Below are positions 34,985-45,489 of a stretch of 64,000 bases of DNA, piece by piece; within the stretch, counting starts at the first letter, position 1; every line of letters begins with the position of its first letter. The notes under the pieces were generated by a model that made no database searches, was not told where the DNA came from, and saw only the letters and a program-made list of their open reading frames with translations. A program made the translations under genes and the position numbers. The stretch comes from Siphonodentalium dalli (Eukaryota; Mollusca; Scaphopoda; Gadilida; Siphonodentaliidae), in contig CP136066.1 of the NCBI GenBank assembly GCA_032622095.1, positions 93,457,319-93,521,318 of the forward strand, given 5' to 3'.

Positions 34985-35450
34985 CCTGTTTATAGAGTAT
35001 TCTTGCAAATTTTGATGGATTTAAAGGCCTGAGTTTGGGATGAATCAGATGAAAAATGGTGGCTGTGGGCGTGTTAAAGAATTTAGTCATGCAAAGAGTA
35101 TTATCCTGGCAGCTATGTTTTTGAGCGATAATCGTTCGAATTTGATATTTCCCATCAAAAGGCCACCCAAAAGGAACAAACGGATGGAAAATGTTGGTTC
35201 TAGGGTGTGCCAAAAGATTTAGTCATGCAAAAGTATACATCAAGATGTCTGCCGGTTGCCATCGTTTTGATTGAAAATTGTTCTAATTTGATATCTCCCA
35301 TCTGGAAGTGATCCTAAACATGCCTGTAAATTTTAGAAACATTTCTCCAATAAATGTCGGCTGCAGGGTGTGCCGATGGATTTAAATATGTAATCCAAGT
35401 TAGCCGCAGGCAGCCATATTTTTCAATGAAATTCGGAAAAGTTCTTCAGG
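34985..35450 (-). mobile_element. H2 relic
   Basis: Two and a half diverged H2 core units on the minus strand ('gtgttaaagaatttagtcatgc' and 'agtcatgcaaaagtatac' segments, 'tcccatctggaagtgatcc'). No terminal hairpins seen. Confidence 0.6.
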
Positions 35451-35817
35451 AGTCGGGGGAAAAAAAAAATACTACTGGTGTAACATGGAATTGACATCCA
35501 AAATATTCAAGATCAAATAGTTTTTAAGATTAAACATGTAGATACCTTTGAAGATTCTATGAGACATTTACACAACATAAAATCTGTGTGTGGGAGATTT
35601 GTGAGAGATTTCAGAAGAATTGTTACTGCTGAGCTTGTCTGGTAGAATGTAGGGTTGAACTGGTACCTGAAAATACAAAGTAAATAGAGATAAAATGCAA
35701 ACTTGTTGAAACATCCATCAAACACAGCAGATTTCCCCTAAGAAACTACAAACACCAAAAATTTATCCTTATAAGATGAATCATTTTGGAAGTACAGGGT
35801 AAAATGTCTTAATATGC

Positions 35818-36351
35818 CAGATACCAGCCTAGAGAGTGACTTACGAGACATCTTCTCCCTGAAATGTGCCCTTCTCCCTATTTTTGTCCCAGGGAGAAGT
35901 GACCTCTCTCTCATATACATGTCCAAACAGCATATTTAAATGTATTTACTGATTATAATGGTGTGTTTTACTCATTATAATGGTTTTATATATATGCTTT
36001 TCTTTTACATACAGTAATGCCCTAATTAATCGACTCCATAACCACAGCAGAATTATGGGTAATTTTTCAGTCGGAAATATGGCTTATTGCCATTCATCGG
36101 AAAGCTCTCGGGGAGAGCTTTCCAATGAATGGCAACAAGCCATATTTCCGACTAAATCCTGAAAAGTTACCCATAATTCTGCTGTGGTTATGGAGTCGAT
36201 TAATTAGGACATTACTGTAATACATATTGGATCACATAAGAGTGATGGTGGTGTGTAAGTTGAACTTCTGCCATTTGACTTCTCTTTGATAACAAAACAG
36301 AGAGAAGTGATTTCTACCAATTTTAAACCCAAACCCCTTGGCTGGTCTCCG
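35818..36351. mobile_element. hAT-type MITE (relative of 1698-2077), split by a mariner-like MITE
   Basis: Left CAGATACCAGCCTAGAG and right CTTGGCTGGTCTCCG match the ends of the 380-bp MITE at 1698. Flanks taatatgc and taacaggc agree at 5 of 8 positions, a decayed target duplication. The interior keeps 'agggagaagtgac'. It contains the intact MITE at 36012-36217. Confidence 0.75.
36012..36217. mobile_element. mariner-like MITE (MM1), 206 bp, near-perfect palindrome
   Basis: Ends CAGTAATGCCCTAATTAATC and GATTAATTAGGACATTACTG, with TA at 36010-36011 and 36218-36219. Both arms of about 100 bp fold on each other nearly without mismatch around a CTCTCGGGGAGAG centre. It is nested in the hAT-type MITE. 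Confidence 0.9.
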
Positions 36352-36359
36352 TAACAGGC

Positions 36360-37045
36360 AGAATGATATAATGATAATTAGTCCATCAGATAATGTAACA
36401 CTTAAAAGCAAGGGCAGACAAAGTCAGAAACAAATATCGCTAAAGTTCCTTACAGCCGGCATCACAAGCAAGTCGTGAGTTATGAGTGGCACATATTTTA
36501 CACTGTCGGCATCAGAACATGATCGTGTTATGTTTGTATTGTTGTTTAAATGTGCCGAGCATAAAAAAAAGAAGTGAACTTGAAGCAACCAAAATATTTA
36601 CTCGAACAACCTTGTCAGGTTCGATCCATTTCCAACATCTTCGTCACTCTTCAAAATCAAAATGATGGAAAATGCTGATAAAATGTGCCAAACTTGACTA
36701 ACAATTGTCCTAATCTTGCAATATGGCATTTGACGTTTTCACCCCCCCCCCCCCCACCCAGCAGTCATACATCCAATCAGAAACTGGCCACCCCATTTTG
36801 CTAACTTTGGCAATATAACAAGAACCTAATCACAACAAGCTACTAATATCTTGCTTATTTGTAAATTTGAAACATTACATAGAAAACAATGCTCGAAGAA
36901 GTAAAAACAGTCTTCAACTTACAGTTTTAACACAGCTAAATTTGCCTCCAGATCGTATGTGTTCTCTTTTGCCTGCATACCAACATAGCGTTGAAGTGTA
37001 TCCAGGTTCTCTGGGTTATACCTGTAAAAAAATGCTCAGTTTGCA
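36360..37045. other. No gene recognised
   Basis: Contains a C-run at 36742-36757. No protein-like ORF. Confidence 0.4.
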
Positions 37046-37278
37046 TTAACCCTTTCTATACTAAATGGATTCTCCCAGTCAGTTATAAAACTATACACTG
37101 GAAAGGTCTATTTTGGAGGGGTGTCCAGTAAAAATGAGCAGACAACAAAGATATGAAAAAATTATACCAGTGAAGTAGGATTCATGTTCACTGGTGGGAA
37201 ATGTTCAGATAATAAGTTCAGGACTTAATATCTGAACATTTCCTAAAGGAACTAATTATTTAGTATAGAAAGGGTAAA
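37046..37278. mobile_element. piggyBac-like MITE (family PB1), best-preserved ends
   Basis: TTAA then CCCTTTCTATACTAAATGG at the left; TTTAGTATAGAAAGGG at the right, followed by a mutated TTAA (TAAA). Inside, 'ttcagataataagttc' and its partner 'atctgaacatttcc' fold around the centre. Confidence 0.8.
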
Positions 37279-37364
37279 TTCAGAATATCATCAAGATTAA
37301 TGTTCCTTTTGTTTTTGCTGACCAGTAATGCTGGCAAGGACAAAATGTCAGCCCATGCCAATAT

Positions 37365-37690
37365 TAGCAATGACACTATGGGTGGCTCAAATTTGAGAGG
37401 GCATTATGTCATGCACGCCAGTAGACCAATAAGGAATTTGGAAAGTTGAAATGTTCAAGTATACCAGAGGTCAACCCCAAGAGCCATATGAAGTTTGGGA
37501 TCAAATGGATGAAAAATGTTGGACGAAGGGAACGCTGAAGTATTTAGTGATGCAAAGAGTTATTTTTTAATAAATTTTCGAAAAAAAGGTCACTTCGAAT
37601 ATGACTCTTTATATGAGTATTAAGTTTGGTGACAATCGGATGAGGGATGTGGCCAGTAGGGTGTGCCAAAGGAAATTCGCCCACAATGTA
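37365..37690 (-). mobile_element. H2 relic
   Basis: Starts with a decayed 3' end ('aatgacactatgggtggctc') and contains two diverged core units plus 'gtgccaaaggaaattc' at the 5' side. Minus strand. Several short ORFs here are repeat translations. Confidence 0.6.
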
Positions 37691-38320
37691 AACATAACAG
37701 GACAATATTTAGCTGTGCCCAAAGAGGGAAAGTATTTATATCCAGTATTCCGCCAGCTATGTTCCATTTCCAAGCAAAGTCTGTGCAACAGCGATTTAGT
37801 TTGTTGCCGTGCATACATGTATATGATTTGCATACTGTAGTAAAAACAGTATTAAATAAGGACGATACTCAAAATGTATCATTCACACTCGGTGCTGTGC
37901 ATTTTCTCAATAGGCTATAGTTGTTCTACGATTGGTCACGATCTCCCACCTGCAGACCATGACGAATCGTATAGTCTGACATTTCTTGAAGGGCAAAGTT
38001 AGAAGGTTTCTATATTCGATCTAAACCTCTCTATTAACTACTGGTAGACCTACTGTATATGTCTAGATCTATACCCACTGAATGAGGATTCCCTTTGGAT
38101 AATTGCTATTTTCATATTGTATCATCACTGTTTTAATAAATAACATGAACTTGCCAGGATTAAGCCACCAAAAAATACACTGTATACATTGTTTATAAAC
38201 AGAGTTGAAACTGAAATATTACAGATGTATTCTTTTTAATGCTTTCAACTAATTTATTTCTCATTTTTTTAAACTGAGGCCCAGAGAATGAGATATGCAT
38301 GGGTCGAGGTATATATATAT
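37691..38320. other. No gene recognised
   Basis: No domain-bearing ORF; a short (TA)n run near 38311-38321. Confidence 0.4.
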
Positions 38321-38324
38321 ATAG

Positions 38325-38500
38325 AGCCAAAAAATATATACATACACCTGTGTTTCTGGTGACATGCAAGAAAAAAATAGGGGGTGGGAGGTGGCTTTTC
38401 ATTTTATTTTATTTTTGCATTTCATTTTCAACTTTGCTCAAAATAAAGATGAATACACCCCAGACTACTTCTTCTTGTTTATAATGGATTACAAAATAAT
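38325..38500 (+). repeat. Dispersed repeat, copy 1
   Basis: About 175 bp with 'acctgtgtttctggtgacat', 'ggtggcttttcattttattt' and 'caactttgctcaaaataa'. A second copy is at 41745-41925, same strand. Termini and class unknown. Confidence 0.8.
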
Positions 38501-38669
38501 AAAACTAAGTAGATAATATTATAATATTGTGTAGTGTATTTTTTTATTGAATAAAACATGAAAAAATACCATACATTGTCATTACATTATCATGTAGATG
38601 AAACTAAACCATGAATCTGTGAGAAAATTAATTAAATTAATTTCCTCAATAGGTCTTTATATCACTACC

Positions 38670-39236
38670 AACAAGAGGTATGCACTCGCGTGCTAGCATA
38701 CCCCCACCGTGGCAAATTCAACCCACATTATCCATAAACCCAACAAAAAAGATTTTTAACTTTAAAGAAAAATTTGGATTAATAATATCCCAAAATGTTC
38801 TAAGTCAAAATAAGTCGAAAATGAAGTGTAATGTCCGAGCCAACCCTGAGCCGCAGCATGTAGAGAGGGTGTTGTGAGAAGCATGTATACCAAAAATTAT
38901 TGAAATCGGTTCATATTTGTTAAAGTTATTAAGTCAAACAGAATTTTCTAAGTCAAAATAAGTCGAAAAGTAAGGCGTAACTTAAAAAAAGAAAGTCGGA
39001 CCGCACCGCAATTAGCATCATGCGGAGAGGCGGTCCTAAGGAGATTGCATACAAAAAATTATTTAAATCGGTTCATAGTTGTTCGAGTTATGAGGTCGGA
39101 CGGACTGACACACGGAGGGAGAAAGTGTGACGGACAGACGCGAGAAAGTGTGACGGACAGATGCAAGAAAGTGTGACGGACAGACGCAGTCAATCCAGTA
39201 TACCCCCCATTTTCTTCGAAAGTGGGAGTATAATTA
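38670..39236 (-). mobile_element. H5 (pearl/HINE-like) element, both ends present
   Basis: Minus strand. The 5' hairpin TATACTCCC..GGGGGTATA is at 39199-39232, followed by a GTCCGTCAC minisatellite and core units with 'attgaaatcggttcatatttg' (split: attgaaatcggttc, atatttg) and 'agtcaaaataagtcgaaaa'. The inverted arm GGTGGGGGTATG is at about 38697-38709, the second hairpin GTATGC..GCATAC at 38678-38701, and terminal CTCTTGTT at 38670-38677. It is short, with only about two core units. Confidence 0.75.
39113..39190 (-). repeat. Three-unit 24-25-bp minisatellite
   Basis: 'gagaaagtgtgacggacaga' plus cgc/tgca repeated three times. It occupies the CGTCCGTC position of the element, so it looks like an expanded version of that tract. 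Confidence 0.85.
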
Positions 39237-39456
39237 AGGTAGTGATATAAAGAGCTATACATTAACTTTGTCATAGGCGTATGATGTAATGTCTTCTACC
39301 GGTATATGCTAAACCAACTCATGTCCATTAAGGGATTTAATAGCTTTACTGCTGTTGATGTTGACAATAGAGATAAATATTTGTCATGAATCAGCTATTA
39401 GCGACCCTTCAGAATGTGCAAGGAAAACAACTGCACATACATCCACATACCGCATA

Positions 39457-39606
39457 CAGTAATGCCCTAATTAATCGACTCTTTAACCACAGCATAATTA
39501 TGGGTAACTTTTCAGGATTTAGTCGGAAATATGGCTCCCCGAGAGCTTTCCGATGAATGGCAACAAGCCATATTTCCGACTAAATCGATTAATTAGGGCA
39601 TTAATG
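39457..39606. mobile_element. mariner-like MITE (MM1), 150 bp
   Basis: CAGTAATGCCCTAATTAATC at the left, GATTAATTAGGGCATTAATG at the right (one mutation), TA on both sides. Part of one arm is deleted relative to 36012-36217. Confidence 0.85.
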
Positions 39607-39608
39607 TA

Positions 39609-41744
39609 CGTACTCCAAACTTTGGAAAGTTATATTCTGAAAATCACCCAGACTACCATAATATGTTTTAACTTACTACACGATTAGAGATGTTTATTGA
39701 TAAATCACTGTAAAAGTTATGTTTACATAACAATGGTTTCAACATGTAAATGTCCTGATATTATTGGAGAACTACCGTGTATCAATATTCAATAATGAAT
39801 ATAAAAAGAACAAAGTTTTTATGTTTCTCCATGGTCTTCTTTGTTGCACAGATGATGTTACAGACTTTAATATGTTTTCACATTTAACCTTGGGTCTGCT
39901 TTCCACTGGTTATACTTTTGTCGTTCACACATTATATTCATGTACGTACAGGTCCTCGCATCCACTATGATTCAAAGTTGCATGGGAACAACCAGAATGA
40001 TTTAATATCAAGTCGGCCAGATTTTTAAGTTGTTCTCATGATAAATTTTTCATGGCATATCAATTGTCTAGAGTGAAGTCAATAATAATTATTTTTTTCT
40101 TCGATCAACAAATCTGTGTTGAATAATCACATGACAGTAATGTACTTGTTCATGTACCATGTACCTGGAGCTGTCGTAATCCACCACAAAGTTGGTACAC
40201 ATTTGTGAAATCCTACCAAATAGCATAATTTGTTTGGACAATGTCACTGACAAAATCATCAAAACACAACGTAATTTGAATGTGGCCTTGAAGTAGCCAC
40301 ATTCAAGACATCTTAATAATACATGTATGTCAGACCTTGTCAATCTACTCCAATCCAGTCTCCACACAAACTTTTGAGTCCAGTTTAATGAATAAAATCC
40401 ACCAATCACTGGGCCTACATATGCTTACTGTTTATGTAAGGCCTGAGTTGACTGATCAGATCACAACCTGGTCATTTTCAGAGTTTTTTTTTTTCTGCCA
40501 ATGTTCTGAAATATTTTGCCGACTCTTTTTCGGGTTTTTCCTCGATTCAATGCACCAAGTTTTCCCAAAACAGCTAGACATTTTACAGTTATTCGCAAGA
40601 AAAACTGAATCAGCTGTTCTTTCGTTCATGGAATCATTGGAATGCCCTAACATTGTCAACACATGCAAAGAAACTATATAAAAACACTAAGACAAGTTAT
40701 CTTCAATTAAAATACAACATCTCTAAGACAAGAGTGTAAGAACAAAATAGCGGAGGCGCAAAACTTAAAATAACTTCCGTCATAAATTATATCTATATAT
40801 TCCGTCTGTAACCCAACAGCAACATCCTGGGGTGCACCTCACACACAGAAGGGATATCCACACCAACGGAACATATACGGCATGTCCGTCAGTCTTCTTT
40901 ATTTAGAACACTAATAGGGAATATTTTAAAGTTCCCTGACACCACAAACACGACAGGAAGTTTGATTCAGCTTTGACGTGGGTCTTGCAGCACAATTTTA
41001 TCTTAAATGGACCCCTTTTTCAACCCTCCCCCAGCCCACAATTTATATGGAACACATATGGAACACAAGACAATCAAGATATTTACTTTATTACTACTAT
41101 GTATATATAATAACTGAAACAGGCTCCCGTTTATTTAGGGGTGGAGGGGCCTGCGACTCCTTTGTGCACTTGGCGTACATTTAAATATATGATCTTGATC
41201 TTTTAAACATTCTTTTATCAGATTTACACTCAACCAAAAGATTAAAAGAAGATTAATCAGCGCCGACAATATTGTTTACACTGTATTACTCCCATCCCGG
41301 GAATATGGTTTTTCTAACTGAGTTTCAGCGAATCTACTGAATGGTACCCTCTGGCAGGAGGTCAGACTGCGTCCATTCAACATCTGCTGGGTATACTCCC
41401 TTTGCTGAGTATACTCCTGCGATTCCACACTCAATAACACTGGACTGCACCCCACTACATGCACTTCCACGACAAAATGAACATTTATTACTTATATTCA
41501 CACTCAACCTGAACGGACAAATTAATTGGGTGCCTAAATCCAACAACACCTAGGTAGAGTGCATGGAAGTTTCATCTACAATAGCAAAGCAAGTGTGGGT
41601 TTGTATGCGATGTCACATGATGTCATTTCGACAATAATAAATAGTGTTTACTGGAGTGCAAATACCATTTGGGGAACACATTAGATCTCAGGTTTTCTTG
41701 GACCAATTAGCGTGAAATTTGGTGAATCATCTTTTACAACACAA
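39609..41744. other. No gene recognised (2.1 kb)
   Basis: A small hairpin TTGAATGTGGC/GCCACATTCAA is at about 40277-40307. ORFs of up to 114 codons show no domain, no codon-like pattern and no splice context. This is one of the longer repeat-poor stretches and could be host intergenic sequence. Confidence 0.4.
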
Positions 41745-41925
41745 TATAAGGCCAAAAAAATATATACCTGTGTTTCTGGTGACATGCAAGAACAAAATAG
41801 AGGTGGGGGGGGGGGTGGCTTTTCATTTTATTTTATTTTTTCATTTTCTTTTCAACTTTGCTCAAAATAAATATGAATGCTACCCCCAATCCAACTTATC
41901 CTTGTTTGTAATTGACTATAAAACA
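41745..41925 (+). repeat. Dispersed repeat, copy 2
   Basis: Same unit as at 38325-38500, with a longer G-run before 'tggcttttcattttatttta'. Confidence 0.8.
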
Positions 41926-41999
41926 AGGGATATGCTTTTGTCGAGTTTTTTGGCAGTCGAATCAAACTTCTGCCAATAAAGTGCACAACTCCGGGAAAA

Positions 42000-43415
42000 A
42001 AAGTTGGACGGTGGTATATTATTGCAATAGACCTATATACCAAATATCAATTGAATCCGTTAATATTTAATTGAGTTATCGCACTAACGGTGATAAAATT
42101 GTGATTAAAATAGACAAACTAAGACCCATAACCCCGGAAAAAAAATTCCGACAAACCAGATTTTCGAACTCGTCCGAGATATTGTTGCAATAGACTCATA
42201 TACCAAATATTGTTTAAATCGGTTAATATTTCATTGAGTTATCGCGCTAACGGTGATAACATTGCTAAAAATAGATAAACCAAGACCCATAACTCTGCAA
42301 AAATAAATTCGGACAAACCTGGTTTTCGAACTCTTCCGAGATATTGTTGCAGGAGACTCATATACATGTACCAAATATTGTTGAAATCGGTTAATATTTC
42401 ATCGAGTTATCGCGCTAACAGTGATAAAATTGTGATTAAAATAGACAAACTAAGACCCGGAAAAACAATTCCGACAAACCAGATTTTCGAACTCGTCCGA
42501 GATATTGTTGCAATAGACTCATATACCAAATATTGTTTAAATCGGTTAATATTTCATTGAGTTATCGCGCTAACGGTGATAACATTGCTAAAAATAGATA
42601 AACCAAGACCCATAACTCTGCAAAAATAAATTCGGACAAACCTGGTTTTCGAACTCTTCCGAAATATTTTTGCAGGAGACTCATATACATGTACCAAATA
42701 TTGTTGAAATCGGTTAATATTTCATCGAGTTATCGCGCTAACGATGATAAAATTGCTAAAAATAGACAAACTAAGACCCATAACTCTGCGAAAAAAATTC
42801 GGACAAACTGATTTTCGAACTCGTCCGAGATATTGTTGCCGGAGACTCATATACCAAATATTGTTGAAATCGGTTAATATTTCATCGAGTTATCACGCTA
42901 ACAGTGATAAAATTGCTAAAAATAGCCAAACAAAGACCCATATAAACTCCGCAAAAAAAATTCAGACAAATCTGGTTTTCGAACTCGTCCGAGATATTGT
43001 TGCAGGAGACTCATATACCAAATATTGTTGAAATCGGTTAATATTTCATCGAGTTATCGCGCTAACGGTGATAAAATTGCTAAAAATAGACAAACTAAGG
43101 CCCATAACTCCGGAAAAAAAAATCGGACAAACCTGGTTTTCGAACTCGTCCGAGATATTGTTTCCGAGTCTCATATACCAAATATTGTTGAAATTGGTTA
43201 ATATTTGCGTGAGTTATCGCACTGACGATGAAAAACTTAACTAAAAACCATCTAAGATGGATAACTCTTGTAAAAAAGTTCAGACGTGACCCATTTTCTA
43301 CAGGCAGTAAATAGTCATTGGGAGCAACTGCCACACCAAATTTTTTTTTAATCCGTTCACAAATGTCAAAGTTATAAGGCATTATTTAGGTCCGCCCGTC
43401 CGCCCGCCCGGATAT
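42000..43415 (-). repeat. Tandem array, eight units of 158-168 bp
   Basis: Each unit has 'taccaaatattgttgaaatc', 'ggttaatatttcat', 'cgagttatcgcgctaac', 'acccataactctgc' and 'ttttcgaactcgtccgagat'. Unit starts are at about 42201, 42369, 42534, 42692, 42852, 43016 and 43176. A GGGCGGACGGGCGGAC tract at 43391-43410 marks the leader end, so orientation is minus. Terminal hairpins were not identified; (AT)n follows at 43411-43430. Related to 21290-21511. Confidence 0.8.
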
Positions 43416-43439
43416 ATATATATATATATATTAATGTAG

Positions 43440-43577
43440 TCTATAGCCTAGGCAGTAATAATATATTAATGATTATATGTGAGACGATATTTATTTATGT
43501 ATTATAGATATGTTATTTTATTCTTGGATTACGCTAGAATATGGTCATATCCAATAAAGAATTTGAATTTGAATTCA
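43440..43577 (+). mobile_element. 3' tail of a 5'-truncated non-LTR retrotransposon
   Basis: Ends 'ccaataaagaatttgaattt' plus gaattc: a poly(A)-signal-like stretch and GAATTT tail repeats, as in many non-LTR elements. No coding part remains. Confidence 0.55.
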
Positions 43578-43647
43578 CAGAGTCGATAAATGGAAGCCCA
43601 AATATCAGTTTATCACCTCTCATTTATACACGCTGGTAGTATAATTT

Positions 43648-43698
43648 TTCAGGATTTAGTAGGAAATATGGTTTGTTGCCATTCATCGGAAAGCTCTC
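43648..43698. mobile_element. mariner-like MITE (MM1) fragment
   Basis: 'tttcaggatttagtaggaaa' and 'tgttgccattcatcggaaag' are internal MM1 sequence; both ends are missing. Confidence 0.75.
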
Positions 43699-43704
43699 AG
43701 TAGT

Positions 43705-45489
43705 AGTATTAGATTAGATTTATTTTGATAGTTCAGGTTATACATGTGTACATGAATACATATGGATATGTTTACAAGTTGAATCAATATAATACACAAC
43801 AGTATATACATATTATAATTATAATAGTTTATATTAAATATAAATATGTTATATATGTTGGGTTATAATGAGACAGTTAGAGTTCAGACTGTGTAAATAA
43901 TTGATATATACCGTAAGAGGATATATCAATTTTCTCAAGAATTAATTCATTTTATTTTATAGAGGTTGCCGTCAGAATATAAGGTAAATTATGTGGCAGA
44001 AATCTGTATAAAAATAGAAATACTCATGTGACCTGAGACCATCAGGGATAACGCAAAATGTTCTCTAAATGAGAACTTAAGGGGATGGTAAAGTTTGGTC
44101 AAGATGGCCACCGCGGATTGCACCCTACCTCCAGATGATCAATAATTACTCAACGGCCATAGAATGGATAAACTTCATATTTTTCACACATAATAATCAA
44201 TAATAAACAAAGATCTTGTCATTAGTAGAGACATTTTAGCTGTTAGAATTTACTCGCGGTAGAGTGACAAAAAATCATGTCCCCAAACAGCGTTTCTCCA
44301 GTTCCAATGGTTAACTTTTTGTACGAACTGAACAGTCAAAATGGTCCTATAAGAATCTGGCTAGAGACAAGGAGACATCATTTTGAGGAAAAACAAGAAC
44401 TTTCCCAAATACCCTGCCTGTGAAAATAGTACTGTCATCCTGAATAATGGCAAAATGTCCTCCATTTGCATTGTTTACATTCTTAGGAACTATTTTTCTT
44501 GGTATGGGAGACCATAATATCCTAACAGTATTTTGCGATAGCCGATACACATGCCATGGGGGCGGGGCAGCCATGATTACAAACAAACCCATCCGTCAAT
44601 ACTAGAATACGATTACGAATGGAAATCGATCAGTATAGACAATCGCGCATGGGATCAAGCTTTTGATTATGCCCATCAATATATATGGGTTATAAGCTAT
44701 ATGATTGTACCTGATAACCGACAATTTCTCGATTAATTTACATTCAAATGTTATTAAACGTATTTTTCTCCACAATGTTTTTCTCCCAGTGCACCAAAAT
44801 AGAATTGACCGGAAGTGAACTCGCACAAGGAGTCCGTCGTAAAATATGACATATTTCGTCGGAATACGGTACTTTCCTATTCATAAATATGTTTTTATAT
44901 AGGCTATTTGATTTTAGAATAATACAATATTCTGAAACATGTAAGTTTTCTATTTATGTGATTTGCGTAATATTTAGTACGGTAATAATACGACATCTTG
45001 TAATCTCGCTTTCGACTATAGACTGGTAATTCTAAAAATAAAATATCAACATTTCCATCTGTAAACAGCACAAAACTTCATAAATCGTGGGTAATCAAGC
45101 AACTAAATTAATTCCAACAACTTAAATAAACTGAAAGCATCGATTTCATATCATAAACTTGCCCGATTGCAGGATCGAATTGCTTTTCTGGTCGATTTTC
45201 ATGTACCTGCCGCGAATTAAAAAATGACAACAACATCATGAACATGTGTTTCCAATAGAAATATGGTGACTGGCTCCCAAGAAAAACTGACACGTTTTAG
45301 CGGACGTTTTTCAAACGATACAGTGAACATTAATCTAAAGCATAGCTCCTTGGCTCTTAACGGTATGTCGCTTATCATAATGGGCTGCCTAATGATACTG
45401 TTGAAGTTATAGTTTTTCACATTTGAATGCCAAAACAATGCCATAATATTGCAGATATACTCTGTTTCAAAGTCATTTTTCTGATACAA
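43705..45489. other. No gene recognised (1.8 kb)
   Basis: Mixed A+T-rich sequence. Short overlapping ORFs on both strands have no recognisable domain. Confidence 0.4.

Noticed and set aside
34764-35213. 149-codon minus ORF
   Set aside because: Overlaps a PB1 MITE and an H2 relic; no domain.
40337-40681. 114-codon plus ORF
   Set aside because: No domain, antisense ORF of similar length, and no splice or start context to support it.
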